This document shows positions 49,732 through 57,922 of a stretch of 64,000 nucleotides of DNA, piece by piece. The position numbers and the translations under genes were made by a program. The stretch lies in contig NZ_JBIYZW010000003.1 in the NCBI RefSeq assembly GCF_044628455.1, forward strand, positions 682,001 to 746,000. The letters are read 5' to 3'. This DNA is from Solirubrum sp044628455 (GTDB lineage: Bacteria; Bacteroidota; Bacteroidia; Cytophagales; Hymenobacteraceae). Position 1 is the stretch's first letter, and each line of letters starts with the position of its first letter. Under the pieces are notes generated by a model, which had not been told where the DNA came from, did no database searches, and was given only the letters and a program-made list of their open reading frames with translations.

Positions 49732-52700
49732 CTACTGGGGCAGCAGCACTAGGCGCTGGCGCTGCCCGGCCAGCTCGGCCCAGTACACGCCGCCGGGCAG
49801 GGGGGCGTTTTGCGCGTCGGTAGCGGACCAGGCTAGGGTGTGCGCGCCGGCCGTGCTGGCCGTGGGCAAGGTGCGTACCAGCCGGCCCTGGCCGTCGACG
49901 ATGCGCAGCGGGCCGTTCTGGCCGGGCTGGTGCAGGGTGTAGCGCAGCTCCACGCGGCCGCTAAAGGTGCGGTTGGCGGGGGCTTCCAGGGTTACCGGGT
50001 CCGGGTCGGCGTACCGGGAAGGCGTGGCATCGAGGCGCAGGCCGGGTACCGAAACCGTGGTGGCCTCGGCGCTCAGGGGGAAGAACACCTGCAGGATGTG
50101 GGCTTCGGCATGATACTTCCAGGCGGCGGCCGGCAAGGCCGTGCCGCCCAGCAGCACCGCCGGAGGGGCAGTGGCTACCCGCGGAATCAGCAGCTCCACC
50201 GTGCGCTGCGCGGGGGCGCCGGCGTAGCCCGGGCCTTGCAGCTGCACCGTCAGCGCCGTAGCGGCCGGGGCGGTCTGGCCGAGGTAGCTGATGGTTTGGT
50301 AGGCACCCGAAGCGTGGGCGTTGGCCGTGCGTCCGTCGTCTTCATACTGCACGAAGCTGCTGCTCGGCACCGTGGCGTCGGCGTAGTAGCGCACGCGCAG
50401 GGTGTCGGTGCGGTACTGCGCGGTGCTGGGCACGTAGGCGGTCATGGGCAGGATGGCGCCGGCCCGCACCAGCAGGGGCAGGTGCGTGAGCGGGGCCGGC
50501 CGGCCGATGGTGCGGTTGCCGGGCAGGGTTTCGTGGGAGAGAAAATCCACCCAGTTGCCGGCCGGCAGCACCACGTTGCGGCGGCGCTGCCCGGGGTGCA
50601 GCACGGGCGCTACCAGCAGGTTGGGCCCGAGGAAGAACTGGTCGTTGACGTTGCTTAAGGTTGGGCTGGAGGACTGTCTAAAATTGTTGCGACTAAACGT
50701 AAAGTCCGTTGCATAGGCGGTGTGAGGTGCACCCCAACCATCAACGTCGGCCTCTGTAAATCCAGCAGCTCGTTCTTCGGCTGATAAGCCTTCAGGTTGT
50801 GAGCCCCAGCCGATAAAGTCCGACGAGCCAGGTAAAACGCCGCCTAACGTCAGCTCAAATTTGGGGTAAGTCGTCCCGTAGTTCATGGGGCGGGTGAGCG
50901 GCGTGCCGGTCTGGCTGTTTTCCCAGGCCAGGGAATACAGGTAGGGCAGCAACTGGTAGCGCAGGCGGGCGTAGCTGCGCACCGAAGCCTGGTACCGCTC
51001 GGGGTACCAGTAGGGCTCGGGCGGCACGCCTTCGCCGTGGGGGCGCAGAATGGGGCCAAGGCTGGCCATCTGCAGCCAGCGGGTGTATAGCTCGGGGTCG
51101 ACGGGGCCCACGCAGAAGCCGCCGGCGTCGGAGTGCATGTAGCCCACGCCGCCCAGGCCCATGCTGAGCATGATGGGCACCTGCGCCTGGTAGCCCGACC
51201 ACGAGCGGTTCACGTCGCCCGACCACGGGAACACCGAATGGCGCTGCATGCCGGCCCAGCCCGAGCGGGCCAGGTTGAACAGCCGCTCCTGCGGGTACTG
51301 GCGGGCGTAGTTTTCGCTCAGGATGCTCGACCAGGCCTGGCCGTAGGCGTTGTGAATGCGGCGTGTGGGGCCCAGGTCGTAGACCATGTCGGCGGGCTGG
51401 TTTTCCGGCTCGCCCAAGTCGCACCACCAGCCGCCCACGCCGTCCTGCTTCAGCCTATCGTACTGCTGCCACATCCACTGGCGCGCCGCCGGCCGGAACA
51501 TATCCAGCAGCGTGGCCGGCCCGGCCCAAAACGACTCCACGGTGTAGGGCTGGCCGTTCAGGCCCCGGCCCACCAGCTGCTGCCGGCGCACCAGCGCGTC
51601 GTTGCGGGAAGTGCGCATCACGTAGGGCTCCGAAATCAGCAGGGTTTTCACGCCCGCCGAGTCGAGGCGGCGCATCATGCGCCGCGGGTCGGGGAAGTTG
51701 GGCTGCACCCACTGAAAGTCGCCCTGCTGCTTGGTGCCGCCAAACCAGTAGAGGTCGAGCACCAGCCCGTCGAGCGGGAAGCCGGCCTGGCGCATGCGTC
51801 GCGCCACCTGGTACATCTCCGGCTCGGATTTGTAGCCGAAGCGGCTTTGAATCAGGCCCATTCCCCAGCGCGGCGGCAGCGGCTGCCGGCCGGTGAGGGC
51901 GGTGTAGCGGCTCAGAATTTCGGCGTAGGAGTCGCCGCTGACGATGAAGTAGCCCAGGTTTTGCAGCCCCTCGCCGCGGTACTCGAGCACGTTCTTGTCG
52001 GTGGCGCCCAGGTCGAGGGTGGCGGCGGTGTGGTGGTCGAAAAACAGCATGTAGCCCCGGCTGCTGACCACCGTGGGCAGGGTCACGTTCAGCGTCGGCT
52101 CGCCGTTCTGGTAGCTGTAGTGGGCCTCGTTGTAGAGCGTGAGGCGGCGGCCGCGGCGGTCCAGGGGCAAGGCCCGCGAGCCGGTGCCGTACAGGTGCTC
52201 GTCGGGCGAGAGGCGAAACGAGACGCCGGTGCCGCCCGCCGTTCCTAGCTGCTGAAACGCCCCGCCGGCTTCGGCTATTTCAAGTCCGTCAGCGGACTGG
52301 TAGCGCACGCGCAGCGGGTTTTTTTGGATCGTGACGATGCCCGAGCAACCCAAGTTCCAGGTCAAATCCGTGGGGGTCGCGAAGATGCCTTGGCAGATCA
52401 GGTTGCCAAATCGGGCTACCCGGGCGGGAGACGGGGGACCGTCGCAGCCAGGGTTACAGGCATCGGCAGGTAGGTCGCGCAGCGGCGCCTGCACCACGCT
52501 CACCGACGAATCGGGCTGCAGGGCCGCGCCGGCCGGGAAATACTCTACCCGCAGCACGCCCGCGGCCCAGGGGCGCAGGCGCAGGGTGCTGCCGTCGGTG
52601 CTGCGGATGCTGAGGATGCCGTTCTGATAGGCGTGGCTGCGGTAGTTGCCGATGGCGCGCACGGGCACCGGCGTTTCGCGCCGGCCGAACGGGTCCTGCG

Positions 52701-52791
52701 CGGGCGGCCCGTCGCCCTCGCGCTGGGCTACGGCGGGCAGGGAGGCAGACAGCAGCAACAGCAGCGGCAAACGGCGAAGGGACGCAGGCAT
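49732..52791 (-). CDS. Secreted GH31 alpha-glucosidase with T9SS-type C-terminus
   Basis: This 1019-aa protein has a signal peptide (SLRRLPLLLLLSASLPAVAQ), a GH31 N-terminal beta domain and the catalytic barrel. VGGWWCDLGEPENQP holds the nucleophile Asp, and VFPWSGDVNRSW the acid/base Asp. The C-terminal 75 residues (VELRYTLHQPGQNGPLRIVD to the end) look like a T9SS sorting/FlgD-like domain. Two stretches differ from the family: about 75 residues encoded by 50646-50885, roughly 53 percent GC by hand count against 65-73 percent nearby, and a Cys-containing segment near 52330-52450. The enzyme would release glucose from alpha-glucans at the surface. Confidence 0.9.
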   Translation of the reverse strand: MPASLRRLPLLLLLSASLPAVAQREGDGPPAQDPFGRRETPVPVRAIGNYRSHAYQNGILSIRSTDGSTLRLRPWAAGVLRVEYFPAGAALQPDSSVSVVQAPLRDLPADACNPGCDGPPSPARVARFGNLICQGIFATPTDLTWNLGCSGIVTIQKNPLRVRYQSADGLEIAEAGGAFQQLGTAGGTGVSFRLSPDEHLYGTGSRALPLDRRGRRLTLYNEAHYSYQNGEPTLNVTLPTVVSSRGYMLFFDHHTAATLDLGATDKNVLEYRGEGLQNLGYFIVSGDSYAEILSRYTALTGRQPLPPRWGMGLIQSRFGYKSEPEMYQVARRMRQAGFPLDGLVLDLYWFGGTKQQGDFQWVQPNFPDPRRMMRRLDSAGVKTLLISEPYVMRTSRNDALVRRQQLVGRGLNGQPYTVESFWAGPATLLDMFRPAARQWMWQQYDRLKQDGVGGWWCDLGEPENQPADMVYDLGPTRRIHNAYGQAWSSILSENYARQYPQERLFNLARSGWAGMQRHSVFPWSGDVNRSWSGYQAQVPIMLSMGLGGVGYMHSDAGGFCVGPVDPELYTRWLQMASLGPILRPHGEGVPPEPYWYPERYQASVRSYARLRYQLLPYLYSLAWENSQTGTPLTRPMNYGTTYPKFELTLGGVLPGSSDFIGWGSQPEGLSAEERAAGFTEADVDGWGAPHTAYATDFTFSRNNFRQSSSPTLSNVNDQFFLGPNLLVAPVLHPGQRRRNVVLPAGNWVDFLSHETLPGNRTIGRPAPLTHLPLLVRAGAILPMTAYVPSTAQYRTDTLRVRYYADATVPSSSFVQYEDDGRTANAHASGAYQTISYLGQTAPAATALTVQLQGPGYAGAPAQRTVELLIPRVATAPPAVLLGGTALPAAAWKYHAEAHILQVFFPLSAEATTVSVPGLRLDATPSRYADPDPVTLEAPANRTFSGRVELRYTLHQPGQNGPLRIVDGQGRLVRTLPTASTAGAHTLAWSATDAQNAPLPGGVYWAELAGQRQRLVLLPQ

Positions 52792-52875
52792 GGGCAAACG
52801 GAAATGGGCTTGAGGCGGCAAAGTAGCGCGAAGTTCGGCTTTGGTGGCGGCCGCGCCGCCGGCCGGCGGGCTTGC

Positions 52876-54636
52876 TTAGTAGCCCAGGGCGGTGTCGTCG
52901 CCGCGCGGGTCGGCGCCGCCGTGCAGGCGGCCGTCGGGGCGGCGCTCAATCAGGTCGATGCGGCCCCAGGCGGCGCGGGGCTTCAGCACGTGGCCGCGGC
53001 GGCGCAGCTCGGCCTCGGCGGCGGGGGTAAGGGCGCCGGCTTCCACGTCGAGGTGGTCGGGCAGCCACTGGTGGTGCAGGCGCGGGGCGGCCACGGCCTG
53101 CTGGGCGTCGAGGCCGTAGTCGAGCACGTTGAGCACGGCCTGCAGCACCGAGGTGATGATGGTGCTGCCGCCGGGGGTGCCCACGACCAGCCGCAGCTGG
53201 TTGTTTTCGGTGATGATGGTGGGCGTCATCGAGGAGAGCATGCGCTTGCCCGGCTCGATGGCATTGGCCGTGCCGCCCACCACGCCGTACATGTTGGGCA
53301 CCCCGGGCTTGCTGCTGAAGTCGTCCATCTCGTTGTTGAGCAAAAAGCCCGCCCCGGCCACCACCACTTTCGAGCCGTACGCGCCGTTGAGCGTGGTGGT
53401 GCAGCTCACCGCGTTGCCCTGCGCGTCCACAATGCTGTAGTGCGTGGTCTGGTCTGACTCGTAGCCCGGCAGCCCCGCGTCGGCCGCCACCTGCGTCGAA
53501 GGAGTGGCCGCGCTGGCCAGCGTAACGCCCTGCATGCGCTGCCGCAGGTAGTCGGCGGCCAGCAGCCCGGCCACCGGCACGCGGCCGAAGTCCGGGTCGC
53601 CCAGGTAGGTGGCGCGGTCGGCGTACACGCGGCGCTCGGCCTCGGTTATCAGGTGCACCGCCGGGGCCGAGTGCCAGCCGAGTTTGGCCAGGTCGTAGGG
53701 CTCCAGCATGGTGAGCAGCTGCTGCAAAGCCACGCCGCCCGAGCTGGGCGGGGGCATGCCGATGACCTCGTACTGGCGGTAGCGGCCGCGCACGGGCATG
53801 CGCCACTTGGGCTGGTAGGCGTCGAGGTCGGCCTGGGTGATAAGGCCGCCGCCGCGCTGCATTTCGGCCAGCAGCAGGCGGGCGGTTTCGCCCTGGTAGA
53901 AGCCGGTGCGGCCCTGGTCGCGGATGCGGGCCAGGGTAGCGGCCAGGGCCGGTTGGCGCAGTTTTTCACCCGCCCGCCAGGCAATGCGCTGGTCGGGCAG
54001 CACGTAGGCCGGCCAGCCGTGCCCGCCAATGTCGGCCACGTTCTGATCGATAAACACCTGCTGGTTGGCGTTCAGTCCGGCCGCTTCCTTCTGCGTCAGC
54101 ACCACACCCCGCGCCGCCAGTTCCACGGCCGGCTGCACCAGCTCGCGCCAGGGCAGCTTGCCCAGCTTCTGATGCAGCGCCCACATGCCGGCCACCGTGC
54201 CGGGCACGCCCACGGCCCGGTGCCCGGTGGTGCTCAGGTTGGGCACCACGTTGCCCTGCGCGTCCAGGTACATATCCCGCGAAGCCTTGGCGGGGGCGGT
54301 TTCCCGAAAATCCAGCGCCCCCACGCTGCCGTCGGCCCCGCGGTACACCACGAAGCCCCCGCCCCCGATGTTGCCGGCCACCGGAAAGGCCACCGCCAGG
54401 GCAAACTGCACCGCCACGGTAGCGTCGTAGGCGTTGCCGCCGCGGCGCAGGATGTCCACTCCGATGCGCGAGGCCGCCGGGTGGGCGCTGACGACCATGG
54501 CCTGCCCGGCCGTAACCGGCGCGGCGGCCGGGGGCAGGGGCGTGGCGGTAGTCAGGCGGGCGGCAAGGGGGCGGGCGGGGCCGGCGCAGGCCAGCAGCGC
54601 GGCCAGCGCGATGGAAACGAGGCGGGAACGGTACAT
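52876..54636 (-). CDS. ggt: Gamma-glutamyltransferase
   Basis: This protein of about 586 aa has a signal peptide (LVSIALAALLACAGPARP) and matches gamma-glutamyltranspeptidase, which cleaves glutathione and gamma-glutamyl peptides in the periplasm. The autocleavage and catalytic Thr lie in YESDQTTHYSIVDAQGNAVS. The large subunit carries VAGNIGGGGFVVYRG, and the small subunit GKRMLSSMTPTII and VGTPGGSTIITSVLQ. The ATG at 54636 is preferred; another in-frame ATG lies at 54648, very close to a TATCTTGG promoter-like element (one mismatch to TAnnTTTG). Confidence 0.93.
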   Translation of the reverse strand: MYRSRLVSIALAALLACAGPARPLAARLTTATPLPPAAAPVTAGQAMVVSAHPAASRIGVDILRRGGNAYDATVAVQFALAVAFPVAGNIGGGGFVVYRGADGSVGALDFRETAPAKASRDMYLDAQGNVVPNLSTTGHRAVGVPGTVAGMWALHQKLGKLPWRELVQPAVELAARGVVLTQKEAAGLNANQQVFIDQNVADIGGHGWPAYVLPDQRIAWRAGEKLRQPALAATLARIRDQGRTGFYQGETARLLLAEMQRGGGLITQADLDAYQPKWRMPVRGRYRQYEVIGMPPPSSGGVALQQLLTMLEPYDLAKLGWHSAPAVHLITEAERRVYADRATYLGDPDFGRVPVAGLLAADYLRQRMQGVTLASAATPSTQVAADAGLPGYESDQTTHYSIVDAQGNAVSCTTTLNGAYGSKVVVAGAGFLLNNEMDDFSSKPGVPNMYGVVGGTANAIEPGKRMLSSMTPTIITENNQLRLVVGTPGGSTIITSVLQAVLNVLDYGLDAQQAVAAPRLHHQWLPDHLDVEAGALTPAAEAELRRRGHVLKPRAAWGRIDLIERRPDGRLHGGADPRGDDTALGY

Positions 54637-54737
54637 GGAAGCCGGCATGAGCTAGCCAAGATACGCCCCGGCTCCGTTTGCCCCGCGCATTTGCCGGCCG
54701 ATTTCAACTCCCGGTAGGGCGGCGGGGCCGCAGCGCG

Positions 54738-54745
54738 TAGCTTTG
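54738..54745 (+). promoter_or_regulatory. Candidate -7 box of the branching-enzyme gene
   Basis: TAGCTTTG is an exact TAnnTTTG match, 24 bp before the ATG at 54770. Confidence 0.5.
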
Positions 54746-54769
54746 CCCGAACCCAAACACTGCCTGCCG

Positions 54770-56830
54770 ATGGAAACCGCTGCCCCCATCTCCGCCTCCG
54801 ACGACCTGGCCCAACCCGCGCTGCCTCTGATCGAGCACGACCCCTGGCTGCAGCCCTACGCGGCCGTGCTCCAGCGCCGCCTCGACCGCTACCAGCAGCG
54901 CCGCCGCGAGATTGAGGGCGAGTGCGGCACGCTCACCCGCTACGCCACCCGCCACCAGCTGCTGGGCTTGCACTACGACGGGCGCCGCCGCGGCTACTGG
55001 TTCCGGGAGTGGGCGCCGGCGGCCGAGGCTTTGTTCCTCACCGGCGACTTCAACCAGTGGGACCGGGGCTACACCCCGCTCACGCGCCGCCCCGACGGGG
55101 TGTGGGAAGTATTCCTGAGCGAGAAGACCTTTCCCAACCTGGTGCACGGCTCGCGCTACAAGGTGCACGTGGTGGCCGCCAACGGCCGCCGCGACCGGCT
55201 GCCCGCCGCCGTGCGCCGCACCGTGCAGGACGAGCAGAGCAAAGACTTCAGCGCCCAGGTGTGGCGGCCCGAAACGCCGTTTCAGTGGAGCGACCAGACC
55301 TTCCGGGTGGCCAACTGCGTGAAAGAGCCGCTGATTTACGAGGCCCACGTGGGCATGGCCCTGGAAGAAGGCCGCGTGGGCTCCTGGCGCGAGTTTGCCG
55401 ACCTGATTCTGCCCCGCATTCAGGCTGGGGGCTACAACGTGGTGCAGCTCATGGCCGTGGCCGAGCACCCCTACTACGGCTCGTTTGGCTACCACGTGGC
55501 CAACTTCTTCGCCCCCGCCGCCCGCTTCGGTACGCCCGAAGACCTGAAGTACCTCGTGAACGAGGCCCACCGCCGCGGCCTGGCCGTGGTGATGGACGTG
55601 GTGCACTCGCACAGCGTGAAAAACGAGGCCGAGGGTTTGGGCGACTTCGACGGCTCGGGCAACCTGTACTTCCACCGCGGCGAGCGGGGCCGCCACCCCG
55701 GCTGGGACTCGCTCTTGTTCGACTACGGCCGGCCCGAGGTGCAGCAGTTCCTGCTCTCCAACCTGCGCTACTGGATCGAGGAATTCCACTTCGACGGCTT
55801 CCGCTTCGACGGCGTGACCAGCATGCTCTACCACCACCACGGCGAGGGCGTGGGCTTCGGCTCCTACGACCAATACTTCGGCCCCGAGGTCGACGAGGAC
55901 GCGGTGCTGTACCTGCAGCTGGCCACGGCCCTGGTGCGCGAGCTGAAAAAGTCGGCCCTGCTCATTGCCGAGGACATGAGCGGCATGCCCGGTCTGGCGC
56001 GGCCCCTGGCCGAGGGCGGCCTGGGCTTCGGCTACCGCCTGGCCATGGGCCTGCCCGACTACTGGATCCGGCAGCTCAAGCACCAGCGCGACGAAGACTG
56101 GAGCCTGGGCGGGCTCTGGCACGAGCTGACCAACCGCCGCGCCGGCGAAAAAACCGTGGCCTACTGCGAGTCGCACGACCAGGCCCTGGTGGGCGACAAA
56201 ACCCTGGCCCACTGGCTGCTCGACGCGCGCATCTACACCGGCATGCAGCACTCGGGCGCGCCCGACCTCGAAACCGGCCGCGGCGTGGCCCTGCACAAGC
56301 TCATTCGGCTGGTGACGCTGGGCGCGGGCGGCGAGGCTTACATGAACTTCATCGGCAACGAGTTCGGCCACCCCGAGTGGGTCGACTTTCCCCGCGAGGG
56401 CAACCAGTGGAGCCACCACTTCGCCCGCCGGCAATGGTCGCTGGCCGACAACCCGGAGCTGTACTACCACGCCTGGCGGCAATTCGACCGGGCCATGATT
56501 GCTCTGGAGCGCCGCACCCACCTGCTGGCCGCCGGCCCCGCCCGCCTGCTGCACCTCGACGACGAAAACAAGGTACTGTGCTTTGAGCGCGGCGGGCTGA
56601 TTTTCGCCTTCAACTTCCACCCCGAGCGCAGCCTGCCCGACTACCGCTTCTTCGCCGGCACCGCCGGCACCTACGCCCCGGTGCTCGACTCCGACACCGC
56701 CGAGTTTGGCGGCTTCGGGCGCGTGGCCACCGGCATCGAGCACTTCACCCAGCCCGACGAGCACGGCACGCCTTTTCTGAGCTTGTATTTGCCCAGCCGC
56801 ACGGCTCAGGTGCTGCAGCGGCGGCGCTAG
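54770..56830 (+). CDS. glgB: 1,4-alpha-glucan branching enzyme (GH13, eukaryote-like subgroup)
   Basis: This 686-aa enzyme has an N-terminal CBM48 domain (REWAPAAEALFLTGDFNQWD) and the GH13 barrel. VVMDVVHSHSVKNEA is region I, FDGFRFDGVTSMLYHHHG has the nucleophile Asp, LLIAEDMSGMPG the acid/base Glu and YCESHDQALVGDK the third Asp. MNFIGNEFGHPEWVDFPREG is typical of the subgroup shared with eukaryotic branching enzymes. It introduces alpha-1,6 branches in glycogen. The ATG at 54770 was preferred over an upstream TTG. A very strong terminator follows. Confidence 0.93.
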   Translation: METAAPISASDDLAQPALPLIEHDPWLQPYAAVLQRRLDRYQQRRREIEGECGTLTRYATRHQLLGLHYDGRRRGYWFREWAPAAEALFLTGDFNQWDRGYTPLTRRPDGVWEVFLSEKTFPNLVHGSRYKVHVVAANGRRDRLPAAVRRTVQDEQSKDFSAQVWRPETPFQWSDQTFRVANCVKEPLIYEAHVGMALEEGRVGSWREFADLILPRIQAGGYNVVQLMAVAEHPYYGSFGYHVANFFAPAARFGTPEDLKYLVNEAHRRGLAVVMDVVHSHSVKNEAEGLGDFDGSGNLYFHRGERGRHPGWDSLLFDYGRPEVQQFLLSNLRYWIEEFHFDGFRFDGVTSMLYHHHGEGVGFGSYDQYFGPEVDEDAVLYLQLATALVRELKKSALLIAEDMSGMPGLARPLAEGGLGFGYRLAMGLPDYWIRQLKHQRDEDWSLGGLWHELTNRRAGEKTVAYCESHDQALVGDKTLAHWLLDARIYTGMQHSGAPDLETGRGVALHKLIRLVTLGAGGEAYMNFIGNEFGHPEWVDFPREGNQWSHHFARRQWSLADNPELYYHAWRQFDRAMIALERRTHLLAAGPARLLHLDDENKVLCFERGGLIFAFNFHPERSLPDYRFFAGTAGTYAPVLDSDTAEFGGFGRVATGIEHFTQPDEHGTPFLSLYLPSRTAQVLQRRR

Positions 56831-56861
56831 CCGGCCGCTGCCTGCTCAGTCGCCCCGCTAC

Positions 56862-56917
56862 CCCCACAAAACGCCTCGCCCCGACCAAAGCAGATCGGGG
56901 CGAGGCGTTTTGTGGGG
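56862..56917. terminator. Strong bidirectional terminator
   Basis: A perfect 23-bp inverted repeat (56862-56884 and 56895-56917) with a 10-nt loop carries internal AAAA and TTTT runs near the stem base. Confidence 0.92.
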
Positions 56918-56977
56918 CCGGTCCAGTTTACGGCGTCAGCGGCCGCAAATTAGCCGCGTGGTGGGTGGAAGGTAATT

Positions 56978-57065
56978 GCATCCTGCCAATAGGCTGCCTT
57001 TAATTTCCGTCTATGCTGCCTCTATACTCCGTCTATACTCCCTCTATTCTTTCCCTACGCCCGGC
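56978..57065. repeat. Eight-unit 11-bp tandem array, CTAT core
   Basis: CTAT begins at 57011, 57022, 57033 and 57044, and CTAC at 57055: an exact 11-bp period. Weaker units extend upstream at 56978 (GCATCCTGCCA), 56989 (ATAGGCTGCCT) and 57000 (TTAATTTCCGT). The unit CTATGCTGCCT at 57011 repeats the tail of the unit at 56989. Confidence 0.88.
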
Positions 57066-57214
57066 GGCCGCTGCCTGGATGTTAGCGTTTAGGATTATCG
57101 CGGGAAGCCGGGGCGGGTCGAGATAGGGCGAAGCGGGTAGGGCCTTAAACCAGCCGTGCCCCGGCTCGGGCGAGTCGGGGCACGGCTGCAATTGAGGAAG
57201 TAGGCTGCCGCCCG

Positions 57215-57375
57215 AGCCTGTCATTGCGAGGCGCAAGCCGAAGCAATCTTTCCTCTCGCGGCACAACCAAAAGAGCCTGACGAACCGGAATATATTTTCG
57301 GTCGGTCAGGCTCTTGCGGTTTCTGCCACCGACAAGGACCGATTGCTTCGTCGTGCCTCCTCGCAATGACAGGCT
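57215..57375. repeat. 161-bp palindromic element with 17-bp terminal inverted repeats
   Basis: AGCCTGTCATTGCGAGG (57215-57231) is matched by its exact complement at 57359-57375. Inside, AAGAGCCTGAC (57271-57281) pairs with 57305-57315, and GAAGCAATC-like sequences lie next to each end. This resembles the TGTCATTGCGAGG/GAAGCAATC intergenic repeats known from many bacterial genomes. It has no coding capacity. Confidence 0.85.
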
Positions 57376-57388
57376 GGGGCGGGGCTTG

Positions 57389-57877
57389 CTAGCTGCGCTT
57401 TTTGCCGGCCAGCACCATTTCCACGGTTTTGCGGATGCGCTCGAAGCGCACTTCGGTGGTTTTGGCGGCCTCAATCCAGCGGGTAAACTCCTTCTGGTGG
57501 GTGTAGGAGAGGTTGTCGAACTTGGGCCGGGCGCCGGCATTGGTCAGGGCGCGGGCCAGGTCGTCGGACACCTCGGCCATGCGCGGCTGGGTGTCGAGGG
57601 CCAGCGCTACCGAGACGGTATGGCCCCAGGTTTTCTCGATGGCATTGCGAATCTGCCGGGGCACGATGAGCAGGTGCTGCCCGTCGCCCATGGGCGCGAG
57701 GCTGCCGCGGTAGGGAAAGCCGTCGAAGGTGGCCTGCACCTTCACCTGCCCGCGGGTGCCGTAGGCCTGCTGCACGTTGAAGGGAATGATGACGAACACG
57801 CCGCCGTTTTCGCTGTCCAGCTCAAGGGCAGCTTCAAAAGTATGGTCGGGCTCGAAGGGAGCGGCGGGAGCGTTCAT
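57389..57877 (-). CDS. YdeI/OmdA-like protein with DUF1905 domain
   Basis: This 162-aa protein has an N-terminal DUF1905 barrel (FEAALELDSENGGVFVIIPF and GSLAPMGDGQHLLIVPRQIR) and a C-terminal YdeI/OmdA helical part (HQKEFTRWIEAAKTTEVRFE followed by RIRKTVEMVLAGKK). Family members were linked to bacteriocin protection, but function is unsettled. The ATG at 57877 was chosen; an upstream in-frame ATG at 57916 would add 13 weakly conserved residues. Confidence 0.85.
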   Translation of the reverse strand: MNAPAAPFEPDHTFEAALELDSENGGVFVIIPFNVQQAYGTRGQVKVQATFDGFPYRGSLAPMGDGQHLLIVPRQIRNAIEKTWGHTVSVALALDTQPRMAEVSDDLARALTNAGARPKFDNLSYTHQKEFTRWIEAAKTTEVRFERIRKTVEMVLAGKKRS

Positions 57878-57922
57878 GCCGGAAAGGGTAGGAGTTGAAG
57901 CCGTAAAGGTAGCCAAGCCCGC

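Larger units (their letters stand above)
56831..57388. other. 558-bp gap with terminator, 11-bp array and palindromic element
   Basis: The gap between two convergent genes contains the branching-enzyme terminator (56862-56917), an 11-bp array (56978-57065), a 12-bp-stem hairpin (57152-57163 with 57176-57187) and a palindromic element with 17-bp terminal inverted repeats (57215-57375). I see no gene. Confidence 0.7.

Noticed and set aside
52330..52450. Second AT-richer insert in the surface GH31 gene
   Set aside because: Hand-counted GC (about 61 percent) is too close to the neighbours to claim transfer, although the Cys-containing segment is unusual for the family.
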